DNA of 31,471 nucleotides from Microcaldota archaeon (lineage in GTDB: Archaea > Micrarchaeota > Micrarchaeia > Norongarragalinales > Norongarragalinaceae): the NCBI GenBank assembly GCA_018304285.1, contig JAGVWL010000025.1, forward strand, positions 1 to 31,471. Direction: 5' to 3'. The first letter of the stretch is position 1. Every line of letters begins with the position of its first letter. The notes under the pieces are model-generated. The model was not told where the DNA came from, ran no database searches, and worked only from the letters and a program-made list of their open reading frames with translations. A program made the translations under genes and the position numbers. Shown here one piece after another: positions 7,747 to 15,684 of the stretch.

Positions 7747-7773
7747 GGGTTTCGAAACGCAACTCCGAAACCC
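7747..7773. repeat. Perfect hairpin GGGTTTCG / CGAAACCC between aEF1A and uS10
   Basis: 8-base arms with an 11-base loop. Read on the minus strand, it lies ~40 bases after the aEF1A stop and is followed within ten bases by a run of six T. It could partly terminate aEF1A transcripts or act as an RNA-processing site before uS10. Confidence 0.5.
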
Positions 7774-7810
7774 GCGTTATTTTTCCATTAATTTTTTTTT
7801 AATTTTTTAC

Positions 7811-9079
7811 TTAAGCTTTCCTGGGGACGAGGTCGAGAATGATGCCCGCTGCGACGGTCTGTCCCATGTCGCGGATTGCGAATCTTCCGAGCGCCGGGAA
7901 TTCCGAATACTTCTCTGCGCAAACGGGGCGCGTTGGCTTGATCTTTACGATCGCCACGTCTCCGGTCTTGATGAAATCGGGATTCTTCTGCGCGGTCAAG
8001 CCCGTCTTCGGGTCTTTCTTCTCCACTATTTCGGTTATCGTGCACGCCAATTGTGCCGTATGCAAATGAAACACAGGAGTGTAGTTCTTGCCGATTGCAG
8101 TAGGATGGTTGAGAACCACTATCTGCGCGGTGAATTCTTCCACGACGGTTGGCGGGTTGTTAGTCGGTCCGACGACGCTTCCCCTCTTGATTGCCTTCCG
8201 GTCAATACCTTTTATCGTAAATCCGACGTTGTCGCCTGGAATGGCTTGGGGAATCGACTGGTGGTGCATTTCAATGCTCTTGATTTCGCCAGTAATGTTC
8301 TCGGGCATGATGATTACAACACCTGGCTTGAGAATTCCTGATTCGACCCTTCCGACTGGAACAGTTCCCTGCCCAGTGATGGTGAAAACTTCCTGGATGG
8401 GCAGGCGCAACGGCTTTTCGGTCGGCTTCTTGGGTTCGACCAACTGGTCCAAAGCCTCAAGAAGCGTGGGTCCAGAATACCAAGGCGTCTTGTCGCTCTT
8501 GACCTTGATGTTGTCTCCGTTGTAGGCTGAGTAGGGAATGAACGGGATTTTGTCGACCGGATAGCCCATGGGCTTGAGTTTCGCCATCAAAGCCTGCCTG
8601 GTCTCTTCGTACTTGACGCGGTCGTAGTTAACGGCATCCATCTTGTTGATGCCGATGATAAATTGCTGCACTCCGAGCACTTTCAGCAAGAAAGCGTGTT
8701 CGATAGTCTGCGCTTGAATTCCTTCCTTCGCCGAGCAGACGAGAACTGCCGCGTCCGCCTGCGAAGCGCCGGTAATCATGTTTTTCACAAAGTCCTTGTG
8801 CCCGGGCGCGTCGATAATCGTGAAGTAGTATTTCTGAGTGTGGAAGTCCTTGTGCGCGATGTCGATGGTAACTCCTCTCTCGCGCTCTTCCTTAAGCTGG
8901 TCCATTACGAAAGCGAATTCGAAAGTCGGCTTGCCTGCCTTCGCGGCTTCTTCCTTGAGCTTGCGCAAGTCGTTTTCGCTGACTGCGCCGGTCTCGTAAA
9001 GCAAGCGCCCTACGGTAGTGGATTTTCCGTGATCGACGTGACCGGTAAAAATCAAGTTCAAATGCGGTTTGTCTGCCAT
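7811..9079 (-). CDS. tuf: Translation elongation factor aEF1A (EF-1 alpha)
   Basis: 422 residues, full length for archaea. G-domain motifs: GHVDHGKST (13-21), DAPGHKDF and NKMD. Domains 2 and 3 follow, with the expected FTITGQGTVPVGRVESG and C-terminal KPTRPVCAEKYSEFPALGRFAIRDMGQTVAAG (shown in parts by eye). It delivers aminoacyl-tRNA to the ribosome as the GTP complex. A strong GGAGG lies nine bases upstream of the ATG. It has its own leader of ~160 bases after the terminator of the upstream unit, so it probably has a dedicated promoter, and uS10 follows. Confidence 0.97.
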   Translation of the reverse strand: MADKPHLNLIFTGHVDHGKSTTVGRLLYETGAVSENDLRKLKEEAAKAGKPTFEFAFVMDQLKEERERGVTIDIAHKDFHTQKYYFTIIDAPGHKDFVKNMITGASQADAAVLVCSAKEGIQAQTIEHAFLLKVLGVQQFIIGINKMDAVNYDRVKYEETRQALMAKLKPMGYPVDKIPFIPYSAYNGDNIKVKSDKTPWYSGPTLLEALDQLVEPKKPTEKPLRLPIQEVFTITGQGTVPVGRVESGILKPGVVIIMPENITGEIKSIEMHHQSIPQAIPGDNVGFTIKGIDRKAIKRGSVVGPTNNPPTVVEEFTAQIVVLNHPTAIGKNYTPVFHLHTAQLACTITEIVEKKDPKTGLTAQKNPDFIKTGDVAIVKIKPTRPVCAEKYSEFPALGRFAIRDMGQTVAAGIILDLVPRKA

Positions 9080-9153
9080 TTCTACATCCCTCCAAATAAC
9101 GAAACCTTTGAATGCAAGTTTGTCCTGAACCCACTCGTATTCCAGACTGAAAT

Positions 9154-9178
9154 AAAGGCGTTTGAGCGCCTTAAACGC
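9154..9178 (-). promoter_or_regulatory. Promoter/leader region of aEF1A with two mutually exclusive stems
   Basis: AAGGCG (9155-9160) pairs with CGCCTT (9167-9172), and overlapping GCGTTT (9158-9163) pairs with AAACGC (9173-9178), so only one stem can form. The minus strand also reads GTTTAAGG and CCTTTATTTC, TATA-like elements 70-95 bases before the aEF1A ATG. The exact transcript start is unclear. The rest of 9080-9240 shows nothing else I can name. Confidence 0.3.
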
Positions 9179-9240
9179 GATTACTAAAATTAGCCATGTT
9201 GAGCCTATCAGCCAATGAAGAATTAATGCCGAGAGTGTTT

Positions 9241-9260
9241 AAAAAACCTTTCGGAAAGTT
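9241..9260 (-). terminator. Terminator-like hairpin after the hexulose-phosphate-synthase-like gene
   Basis: Read on the minus strand, AACTTTCCGAAAGGTT can fold to a six-pair stem (one G-T pair) with a CCGA loop. It is followed by TTTTTT, 14 bases past the stop codon at 9274. It separates the SPFH/HPS-like unit from the aEF1A leader. Confidence 0.5.
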
Positions 9261-9273
9261 GGGGGGAGGAAAG

Positions 9274-9939
9274 CTACTCGATCGTGTCAAGGAATTCGTT
9301 GACGAAAGCTTCCACGTCCGAATCGCTTTTGATTCCAGTCCACGGGTCTTCGGTTGAAACTATGTTCACAACGACGATGTTCGCTCCGTTGAAAATAGCG
9401 CTGCGCGCCTCGCGCAAATCCACGCCCCCCGCAGCCGAAATCAAAACGGCGAACTTGCTTTTTATTTTCGCCACCTGCTTGTACGCAATGGTTTTTCCGC
9501 GCGTCGCTTCCTCGTCGCGCCCCTTGTGGAGTATCACCACCGAAGGCGGTTTTTTAAATCGCATCATCACTTTCAAAGGCTCTTGCACGCCGAGCATGTC
9601 CACCATCGGCGTCAAGCCCGCGTTTCCGCAATCGCGGATGAACAAGTCGATGGTTTCAGTTGGAGCGCTTCCCAAAACAGTGGCTGCCTTTGCGCCAGCT
9701 TCGGCAGCCAGGATTACTTCCCTCTCCGCCCCGTCGGTCGTCTTCAAGTCCGCAACGACCACGCCTTCCCACGCTTGCGAAAGCCTGCGCACGCCGGCGA
9801 GGCCTTCCCTTTTGATGAAAGGTGTTCCCGCCTCTATCAAAACCCGCTCGTCCGGCGGAATAAACTGCAAAACGCGGAGGGCTTGGCTCAAGTCGTTGTT
9901 GAAAGCCAGCTGCAAATACCGTTTCTTGTGGTCCAGCAT
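9274..9939 (-). CDS. 3-hexulose-6-phosphate synthase-like protein (OMP decarboxylase superfamily)
   Basis: 221 residues, one beta/alpha barrel. The signature DxKxxD is present as DLKTTD (64-69). EAGTPFIKREGL, AAEAGAKAATVLGSAPTETI and a late GGV...AIFNGANIVVV phosphate-binding region all match archaeal HPS. HPS condenses formaldehyde with ribulose 5-phosphate; in many archaea it runs in reverse to supply pentoses. Two deviations: the strand-1 Asp of the family (ALD) is Asn14 here (AFNN), and the late loop reads VVNIVS rather than VVGxAI. A divergent or altered activity is possible. It lies 34 bases downstream of the SPFH gene, with GAGG before its ATG. Confidence 0.8.
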   Translation of the reverse strand: MLDHKKRYLQLAFNNDLSQALRVLQFIPPDERVLIEAGTPFIKREGLAGVRRLSQAWEGVVVADLKTTDGAEREVILAAEAGAKAATVLGSAPTETIDLFIRDCGNAGLTPMVDMLGVQEPLKVMMRFKKPPSVVILHKGRDEEATRGKTIAYKQVAKIKSKFAVLISAAGGVDLREARSAIFNGANIVVVNIVSTEDPWTGIKSDSDVEAFVNEFLDTIE

Positions 9940-9973
9940 ACGGAAAAAAACCTCGCCCTTGTTTTTCGCGCCT

Positions 9974-10717
9974 TTACTTCAGAAGCGTTTTCAGCAATCC
10001 CGTGCCTTCCGAAGGCATGAAAATCACGATTTTTTCCGAAGGGTCTGCGGCAATGTCGCGAATGGTCTGGAGAGTGCGCAATTGCATTGCGCCCTTGCTC
10101 TTGGCCAGGTTTTCTGCGGCCTTGCGCAGGTTTTCCGAAGCGGTGAATTCACCTTGAGCGGCGATGATGACCGCCCTTCGCTCCCGCTCCGCCTCAGCCT
10201 GCTTTGCCATCGCCCTCTTCATTTCAGCCGGAAGCTCTATCTCCTGGATTTTGATCGATTCGATGTCAACGCCCCACTCGCTCGTCTCCGCGTCAACGAT
10301 TTCCTTTATTTGCGAAGCGATTTTCTCCCTCTCGGTCAAAACGAAATCCAGCTCTGCATTCCCGACGACGTCCCTCAACGCCGCTTGCGTATACTGCCTG
10401 ACTGCGAACATGTAATCTTCAATTTTAATTACCGCATCCGCTGGCCGTTCAACCTTGAAATACACTACGGTATTCGCCAGGAGGGGAATGTTGTCCTTGG
10501 TGATGACTTCCTGCCTCGGCACGTCGGCAGTCTTGATTCTCATGTCCACCTTGCGCATCGACTGAATCAAAGGTATGATTAAAGTCAAACCCGGGTCCCG
10601 CACGCCGGAAAACTTGCCGAGAGTGAAAACCACTCCCCGCTCGTACTGGTAAAGCATTTTTATGCCCGAAATCGCGAGGATTACCGCTATGAAACCCAAA
10701 ATCCACGCCCACACCAT
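9974..10717 (-). CDS. SPFH-domain stomatin/slipin-like membrane protein
   Basis: 247 residues. One N-terminal membrane segment (~3-22) is followed by the SPFH/band-7 domain (YERGVVFTLGKFSGVRDPGL, then DVPRQEVITKDNIPLLANTVVYFKV). A charged Ala/Glu-rich helix (AEMKRAMAKQAEAERERRAVIIAA) drives oligomerisation in relatives. These proteins form ring-like membrane scaffolds. The usual NfeD partner or membrane protease is not next to it; the next gene is HPS-like. GGTGG with six bases precedes the ATG. It shares a bidirectional TATA region with the divergent agmatinase. Confidence 0.9.
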   Translation of the reverse strand: MVWAWILGFIAVILAISGIKMLYQYERGVVFTLGKFSGVRDPGLTLIIPLIQSMRKVDMRIKTADVPRQEVITKDNIPLLANTVVYFKVERPADAVIKIEDYMFAVRQYTQAALRDVVGNAELDFVLTEREKIASQIKEIVDAETSEWGVDIESIKIQEIELPAEMKRAMAKQAEAERERRAVIIAAQGEFTASENLRKAAENLAKSKGAMQLRTLQTIRDIAADPSEKIVIFMPSEGTGLLKTLLK

Positions 10718-10747
10718 CGCAAACCACCTTCCAATCCATTAAGCGCG

Positions 10748-10760
10748 CCATATATAAAAA
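10748..10760. promoter_or_regulatory. Shared TATA region for the divergent stomatin-like and agmatinase genes
   Basis: CCATATATAAAAA reads as a TATA box on the plus strand (start predicted near 10783, agmatinase start 10808). As TTTATATATGG it reads as one on the minus strand (start predicted near 10725, SPFH ATG 10717). One nearly symmetrical element could serve both genes. Confidence 0.55.
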
Positions 10761-10807
10761 GCAAAAAAAAGAACGTTTGTAGCAGAAAAAATTCAGCGGT
10801 GGTTTTT

Positions 10808-11704
10808 TTGAAACAGCTTCTCTATTCCCTCGACCCCGAGAATTTCGGCGGCCTGCAGGAGAAATACACGGACTATGCGAAAAGCAAAATCGTGGTCGTG
10901 CCCATTCCCTTCGATTCAACGGCCTGTTCTTCGCCCGGCCAGCGCTTCGGGCCCGAAGCGCTGATAAGCGCAAGCGCGGGACTGGAATTGTACGACGAGG
11001 AAATCGACTTCGAAGTGCATAAGGAAGGCATTTGCACCACAGAGCATATGGAGTGCGTGCGCGCCAACGTGGAAGAAAACAACTTGCGCATCAAAAAAAT
11101 CCTGCAGGAGTTTCTCGACGACGGAAAATTTGTCGTAACGCTTGGAGGAGACCACAGCATCACTTACGGTATTCTCAGCGCTTTCGCAGGGCAAAGCAAA
11201 CTCAAGCCTTTCTCGATACTGCAGTTGGACGCGCATGCCGACGTTGCCACCGACGCGGAAGGCTCGAAATACACGCACGCCTGCGTAATGCGCCGCGCGC
11301 GCGAAGACTTTACAGACAGCATAGTGCAAGTGGGATTGCGCAGCGTGTCGAAGGAAGAGATAGAATACAACAAGGAAAACATTTTTCTCGCAATCGACTT
11401 GCGCAAGAACTTCGAAGCGAAAATACCGGAAATCATCGCACGGCTGAAGCACGAGAATGTTTACATCACTTTCGACGTCGATGCGTTGGACCCGAGCGAA
11501 ATGCCTGCCACCGGAACGCCGGAGCCCGGGGGGCTGCATTATTACGACGTTCTCGCGCTCCTCAAGGCCGTATGCAAGGAGAAGAACGTCATCGGGTTCG
11601 ACTGCGTCGAGCTCATGCCGTTGCCGGGCAACGACGCGCCGAACACCGTCGCGGCGAAGATAATCTACAAGCTTTTGGGCTACAAGTTCAAATTCCTAAA
11701 GTGA
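10808..11704 (+). CDS. speB: Agmatinase/arginase-family ureohydrolase
   Basis: 298 residues from a TTG start. Binuclear manganese ligands are all visible (numbered from an in-frame GTG at 10799): GGDHS (His119), DAHAD (Asp144, His146, Asp148) and FDVDALDP (Asp226, Asp228). His160 sits in the YTHACVMRR loop, and the late VELMP motif is intact. Agmatinase hydrolyses agmatine to putrescine plus urea, feeding polyamines and, in archaea, hypusine on aIF5A. The TTG at 10808 is preferred because GTGG lies five bases before it, but the GTG at 10799 cannot be excluded. Arginase or guanidinobutyrase are alternatives; family membership is firm. Confidence 0.88.
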   Translation: MKQLLYSLDPENFGGLQEKYTDYAKSKIVVVPIPFDSTACSSPGQRFGPEALISASAGLELYDEEIDFEVHKEGICTTEHMECVRANVEENNLRIKKILQEFLDDGKFVVTLGGDHSITYGILSAFAGQSKLKPFSILQLDAHADVATDAEGSKYTHACVMRRAREDFTDSIVQVGLRSVSKEEIEYNKENIFLAIDLRKNFEAKIPEIIARLKHENVYITFDVDALDPSEMPATGTPEPGGLHYYDVLALLKAVCKEKNVIGFDCVELMPLPGNDAPNTVAAKIIYKLLGYKFKFLK

Positions 11705-11708
11705 TTTT

Positions 11709-11729
11709 CTAGCTGCCGTTGAAAGCTAG
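11709..11729. repeat. Short inverted repeat CTAGCT / AGCTAG after the agmatinase gene
   Basis: 6-base arms with a 9-base loop, five bases past the stop codon and preceded by TTTT. It may mark the transcript end, but no T-run follows. Confidence 0.25.
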
Positions 11730-11757
11730 CTGAACATGCCGCCTGAAGAAGGGGCAA

Positions 11758-11767
11758 GCTTAAAAAC
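11758..11767 (+). promoter_or_regulatory. TATA box of the peroxiredoxin gene
   Basis: GCTTAAAAAC after GGGGCAA (BRE-like). It predicts a start near 11790, in a short leader that still holds GGAG (11801-11804), nine bases before the GTG start at 11814. Confidence 0.5.
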
Positions 11768-11813
11768 TCCTTTTTGCGTTCTGAATAGAAAGAGTTGTGG
11801 GGAGTATTCGAGC

Positions 11814-12335
11814 GTGCGGCTTTCCAGGAATTTTCTCGTAGGCAGGAAAGCGCCGGACTTTTGCCTTCCGGACCAGAACGGAAGAAAACACTGTTTGAAA
11901 GACCACTTGAAGAAAGGCGGATGCACGATTGAAGCGCAGCAGTTCACGTCCCTGCTTTCATTTTATGAAAAGCAAAACGTTTCAATCCTGGGCGTTAGCC
12001 CGGACACTGCCGAGTCGCACAAGAAATTCGAGAAGAAATACGGTTTGAAAATAGCCGTTTTAAGCGACCCGGACAAAACAGTGATTAAAAAGTACGGCGC
12101 GTGGGGGAAAAAGCTCTTTATGGGAAAAGCGTTCGAGGGGGTGTTGCGCACTACGTTCGTCATCAGCCCGAGCGGAGTCATCCAGTTCGTTTTCGAGAGC
12201 GTCAAGCCCGAGGGGCATGCGGCGGAAGTTTTGGGGAAAGTCGGCGAATGCAAGTTGAAAGAACTTGCCGAGCCGGTCCGCCCGCTTGCGAGAAAAACGG
12301 AAGCGAAAGTAGAGCGAACGCCCGCGGGATCTTAA
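11814..12335 (+). CDS. BCP/PrxQ-like peroxiredoxin lacking its core catalytic strand
   Basis: 173 residues from the GTG at 11814; a longer ATG-started frame (11736) would begin upstream of the TATA box. It matches bacterioferritin-comigratory peroxiredoxins at both ends: VGRKAPDFCLPDQNGR, GCTIEAQQF, ILGVSPDTAESHKKFEKKYG, LSDPDKTV, FMGKAFEG and TFVISPSG. However, the ~13 residues normally between the first loop and GCT (WVVLYFYPxDxTP) are absent, and the sequence runs HLKKGGCTIEA at 11904-11936. That removes a central strand and the TP of the active-site motif, while the peroxidatic Cys (11922-11924) stays. The second Cys of PrxQ is Gln. It is either an in-frame deletion that disables peroxidase activity or an assembly error. 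Confidence 0.8.
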   Translation: MRLSRNFLVGRKAPDFCLPDQNGRKHCLKDHLKKGGCTIEAQQFTSLLSFYEKQNVSILGVSPDTAESHKKFEKKYGLKIAVLSDPDKTVIKKYGAWGKKLFMGKAFEGVLRTTFVISPSGVIQFVFESVKPEGHAAEVLGKVGECKLKELAEPVRPLARKTEAKVERTPAGS

Positions 12336-12381
12336 GCCACAGCGCTAGGCGTTCTTTTGCACCGCGTGCAGAAGGCGTGTG

Positions 12382-14568
12382 TTAATCCATGAAGTCTTTC
12401 GCGGTGGGCGCGACTTCCGGCTCGCCCTTGCGCTTGCGTATGCTTGCAATAGTCGAAGCTTGCAATCCCGAAGGCACAGGCTCGTAGCCCGCGTACTCGT
12501 AATACCAAGAGGCGCGGCCTTGCGAAGCGCCGCGTATTTCGTTCGCGAATCCGAACATCGACGAAACGGGGACTTTCGCGTCTATGGTCACGAGCTCTCC
12601 CTCCTGCTTGATTTCCAACACCTGCCCTCTGCGCGATTGGATTTGCGAAATGATTCCGCTCATGTAATCGGAAGGCGAAGAGACGAACAGCTTTTGCTTC
12701 GGCTCAAGCAATACGGCTTTGGCGTAAAGCATTCCCGCGTAAATCGGCCTCTTGACTGCAGGAATGATTTGCGACGGGCCCCTGTGCGCAGGGTCGACGT
12801 GGATCGCGGCATCGGTAAGCAATACTTTGACTGCAGTGCACTTTTCCTTGGCCAAAGGCCCTTGCTTCATGGCTTCCTCGAAAGCGTCGAGGAGGAGTTC
12901 CTTGATGTCCTGCAAGTACTGCACTCCCTTCGTAATGTCGATGAACATGTTGTCTTCGTGCAAGGCCATCACGTTCTTGGCTTCGTCGCGCGGAAGACCG
13001 GCCTTGATCAAACGTTCTATCAAATCCTTGCCTTTCATCTTGTCGTTAATCTCGCCGTCGTGCATCGCTTTCACGACGCTTTCCTCCAAAGGCTCGACGT
13101 AAAGCTTGAACTTATTGTGCTTGTTCGGGCTCTTTCCTTCGAGCTCGGGGCCTTCGCCTTGAATCGTTTCGTGATAAACGACAATGGGCGGGGAAGTCTG
13201 GATTTCAACCTTGCGCTCGTTCTGAATCTTGTATTCCACGATTTCCAAATGCAACTCGCCCATTCCAGAAATCAAATGCTCGCCCGTCTCCTGGTTGATT
13301 TCCACTCTCAAGGTAGGGTCTTCCTTTCCTATCCTGCGCAGCGCTTCAATAAGCCGCACCAAATCGCGCGGGTTCTTGGCTTCAACGCTCTTCGTGACGA
13401 CGGGCTCGGAGTGGTGCTTGATTTGCTCGAACGCAACCATCTCGCCTTCGCTCAGCGTTTCCCCAGCGTACATTTCCTTCAAGCCGATTAAAGCAACGAT
13501 GTTTCCCGGCGTGGCTTCGTTCACCAAAACCCTGTCCGGGCCCATGTAAACGGCCACGCTCTGGACTTTTTCCTTCCGGTATTGCGAAGCTGAATAGAGC
13601 TCGGTGCCTTTCTTGACCGTTCCAGAGTAAAGCCTTCCGACTGCAATGTCGCCGGCATGCTCGTCAACCGCGATTGCGGTCACCATGAATGCAACTCTCC
13701 CGGTCGGGTCGCAGTTTCTCATTGACTTGCCGTGAGCGCTTTCCAAATCCCCCTTCCAAATGACGGGAATGCGGTAGGCCTGCGCTTTCTGGGGGGAAGG
13801 CAATTGGTTAACAGCCATTTCGAGGATGACTTCGTCGAGAGGCGCCTTCTGCTGCAGCCACGTGTGGTCTTCTTTCGCGCAGTACTCGTAAATCTGCTGG
13901 AAGTTTATCCCGAAGTTTTTCATGGTAGTGTAAGAAATCGCCCACTTGTTGAACCCGGTTCCGAAAGCAACGTTTCCTTTATCCACAGCAATAGTCCATT
14001 CTTTCTTGAATTCCTCGGGGCCGTACATGTCAATGAGCTTGTTGACGCCCGCGATGATTTTCACGAACCGCTCCTGCATCTGCTGGGCGTTCATCTTCAG
14101 TTCGTTGATGAGGCGGTCGATTTTGTTGATGAAAAGAACGGGCCTGACTTTTTCTTTCAACGCCTGGCGGAGCACGGTTTCGGTCTGCGGCATCACGCCT
14201 TCGACGCTGTCCACGACGAGCACCACTCCATCGACGGCGCGCATTGCCCTAGTGACGTGCCCTCCGAAGTCCACGTGACCAGGGGTATCGATGAGGTTAA
14301 TCAAATATTCCTCTCCCTTGTAAGTGAAGCCTAGGGAAATGTTGGCCGCCTTGATGGTAATCCCGCGCGCCTGCTCCTGCGGGTCGTAGTCGAGCACACG
14401 CTGTTCTCCCGCCAGTTCCCTGGAAATCAGCCCGGCGCGGGCTACGAGCGAGTCGCTGAGCGTGGTTTTTCCGTGGTCCACGTGCGCGACTATGCCCATG
14501 TTGCGGATGTGGTCCGGGCTTTTCATCAGCCGCACGACTTCCTCCACAACAACTTCCTTTCTTGCCAT
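12382..14568 (-). CDS. fusA: Translation elongation factor aEF2
   Basis: 728 residues, full length for archaeal EF-2. G motifs: AHVDHGKTT (28-36), DTPGHVDF and NKID. Domain IV carries PAHRGPSQIIPA, whose His595 is at the diphthamide position. The C-terminus has the expected SDYMSGIISQIQSRRGQV and SSMFGFANEIRGASQGRA. It catalyses translocation. It follows uS7 by 37 bases in the conserved order eL30-nusA-uS12-uS7-EF2, then meets the convergent peroxiredoxin gene 46 bases beyond its stop codon. No clear ribosome-binding site precedes the ATG. Confidence 0.97.
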   Translation of the reverse strand: MARKEVVVEEVVRLMKSPDHIRNMGIVAHVDHGKTTLSDSLVARAGLISRELAGEQRVLDYDPQEQARGITIKAANISLGFTYKGEEYLINLIDTPGHVDFGGHVTRAMRAVDGVVLVVDSVEGVMPQTETVLRQALKEKVRPVLFINKIDRLINELKMNAQQMQERFVKIIAGVNKLIDMYGPEEFKKEWTIAVDKGNVAFGTGFNKWAISYTTMKNFGINFQQIYEYCAKEDHTWLQQKAPLDEVILEMAVNQLPSPQKAQAYRIPVIWKGDLESAHGKSMRNCDPTGRVAFMVTAIAVDEHAGDIAVGRLYSGTVKKGTELYSASQYRKEKVQSVAVYMGPDRVLVNEATPGNIVALIGLKEMYAGETLSEGEMVAFEQIKHHSEPVVTKSVEAKNPRDLVRLIEALRRIGKEDPTLRVEINQETGEHLISGMGELHLEIVEYKIQNERKVEIQTSPPIVVYHETIQGEGPELEGKSPNKHNKFKLYVEPLEESVVKAMHDGEINDKMKGKDLIERLIKAGLPRDEAKNVMALHEDNMFIDITKGVQYLQDIKELLLDAFEEAMKQGPLAKEKCTAVKVLLTDAAIHVDPAHRGPSQIIPAVKRPIYAGMLYAKAVLLEPKQKLFVSSPSDYMSGIISQIQSRRGQVLEIKQEGELVTIDAKVPVSSMFGFANEIRGASQGRASWYYEYAGYEPVPSGLQASTIASIRKRKGEPEVAPTAKDFMD

Positions 14569-14605
14569 GAGTAATCAAGTCCGTTCAAATTTTTCCAGGG
14601 GAAGA

Positions 14606-15211
14606 TTACCTCGCGCTTCTCGCAACCCGCTCCATTTCGTTCTTCCTCTTTACCGAGTAGGAGTTGGCGTCGTTCTGGGAAGCGAGAATCAATTCGTTGG
14701 CGAGAGCGTCGGCCATGTTGACTCTTGCGTTGAATGCGCTCATTATCGTCGCCAAAGCAAGGTTGCGCAAAGCCAGGTCCAGCCTTCTTTGCGGGGAAAC
14801 ATCCACTGCAATCTGGTATGAAACTCCTCCGAAGCGCACGCGGGTTACTTCCTCGCGGGGTGCGGAGTGTTCTACCGCGTCCACCAGCGCCTGGATGGGA
14901 TTCTTTTTCGAGCGGGTTTCGACCGAGGCGAAAGCCTTTTCCACGAATTTCAATACGATGGTTTTCTTGCCCTGCAGCTTGCCGTGCGTGCGTATGATGC
15001 GCCCGCCGAGCTTTTCGCCCGTTCCTCCTCGCATCAGCTTGTTGACCAGGCGTTCGACCAAATTCACTTTGGCTTTCATGAACTGCTTGTTGGCGTGGCG
15101 CGCGAAAGAATGCGGCATCGACATGGGCCTGAGGGAAATGTATTTCGCCAATCCCGGGTCGTGCACGACGACGCCTTCGTAATCATATTTCTCAAAAAGC
15201 TTTTGTTGCAT
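14606..15211 (-). CDS. rps7: Small-subunit ribosomal protein uS7
   Basis: 201 residues, archaeal length. Features include PMSMPHSFARHANKQFMKAKVNLVERL near the N-terminus (in parts), GGRIIRTHGKLQGKK, and the conserved GGVSYQIAVDVSPQRRLDLALRNL. It nucleates assembly of the 30S head. GTGA with six bases precedes the ATG. It lies 18 bases downstream of uS12 in the str-type operon. Confidence 0.96.
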   Translation of the reverse strand: MQQKLFEKYDYEGVVVHDPGLAKYISLRPMSMPHSFARHANKQFMKAKVNLVERLVNKLMRGGTGEKLGGRIIRTHGKLQGKKTIVLKFVEKAFASVETRSKKNPIQALVDAVEHSAPREEVTRVRFGGVSYQIAVDVSPQRRLDLALRNLALATIMSAFNARVNMADALANELILASQNDANSYSVKRKNEMERVARSAR

Positions 15212-15229
15212 TTTGCATCACACACCCGT

Positions 15230-15658
15230 TTATCTCTTCGGCTTTTCCTTCCTGCCCGTGCGCAGTTCGCTGAGCGAGACGCCGTTGACCATGACAACGC
15301 GATAGCGCACGCCAGGAATGGAACCCATCTGCCCGCGCTGCGAGCCTCCCAGGCCTTCGATCGTAACCTCGTCGTGCTCGTCAATGAAAGTAATCGCCTT
15401 GTCGCGTGGAGCGTGGGCGGAAACTTTCTTGCCGTTTTTGGTAAGCTGCACTTTAACGCATTTTATGATTCCCGAGTGGGGCTGCTTTTGCTCCTTGCCT
15501 TCCTTCTTCAAAACGATTCCCGTAGCCTGGGGCGCCCCTTCGAGCGGGTCGTACTTCGACTTGAGCCCGAGCGCTTTTCTCTTCCAGGTTTTCTTCAGCC
15601 AGCGGTGCTGTTTTCTCTTTCTTTCAAGAATCCTTCCCGCAAATTCTCCTCTCGCCAT
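15230..15658 (-). CDS. rps12: Small-subunit ribosomal protein uS12
   Basis: 142 residues from the ATG at 15658 (MARGEFAGR). The decoding-site loops read PQATGIVLKKEGKEQKQPHSG and a later region corresponding to the bacterial PGVRY segment (SIPGVRYRVVMVNG). It guards decoding accuracy in the A site. GGAGG lies nine bases before this ATG, so a longer frame reaching 15688 is rejected. It follows the NusA-like gene by 26 bases. Confidence 0.96.
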   Translation of the reverse strand: MARGEFAGRILERKRKQHRWLKKTWKRKALGLKSKYDPLEGAPQATGIVLKKEGKEQKQPHSGIIKCVKVQLTKNGKKVSAHAPRDKAITFIDEHDEVTIEGLGGSQRGQMGSIPGVRYRVVMVNGVSLSELRTGRKEKPKR

Positions 15659-15684
15659 AAGCAACATCCTCCACGAACGCAAAA

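Noticed and set aside
9284..10582. Open frame of 432 codons on the plus strand
   Set aside because: Antisense to the HPS-like and SPFH genes and spanning the gap between them; a by-product of their codon bias.
11736..11813. ATG-started 26-residue extension of the peroxiredoxin
   Set aside because: It begins upstream of the TATA-like element and is not peroxiredoxin-like; GGAG is well placed for the GTG at 11814.
12379..13491. Open frame of 370 codons on the plus strand
   Set aside because: Antisense to aEF2, with a composition typical of a mirrored coding strand.
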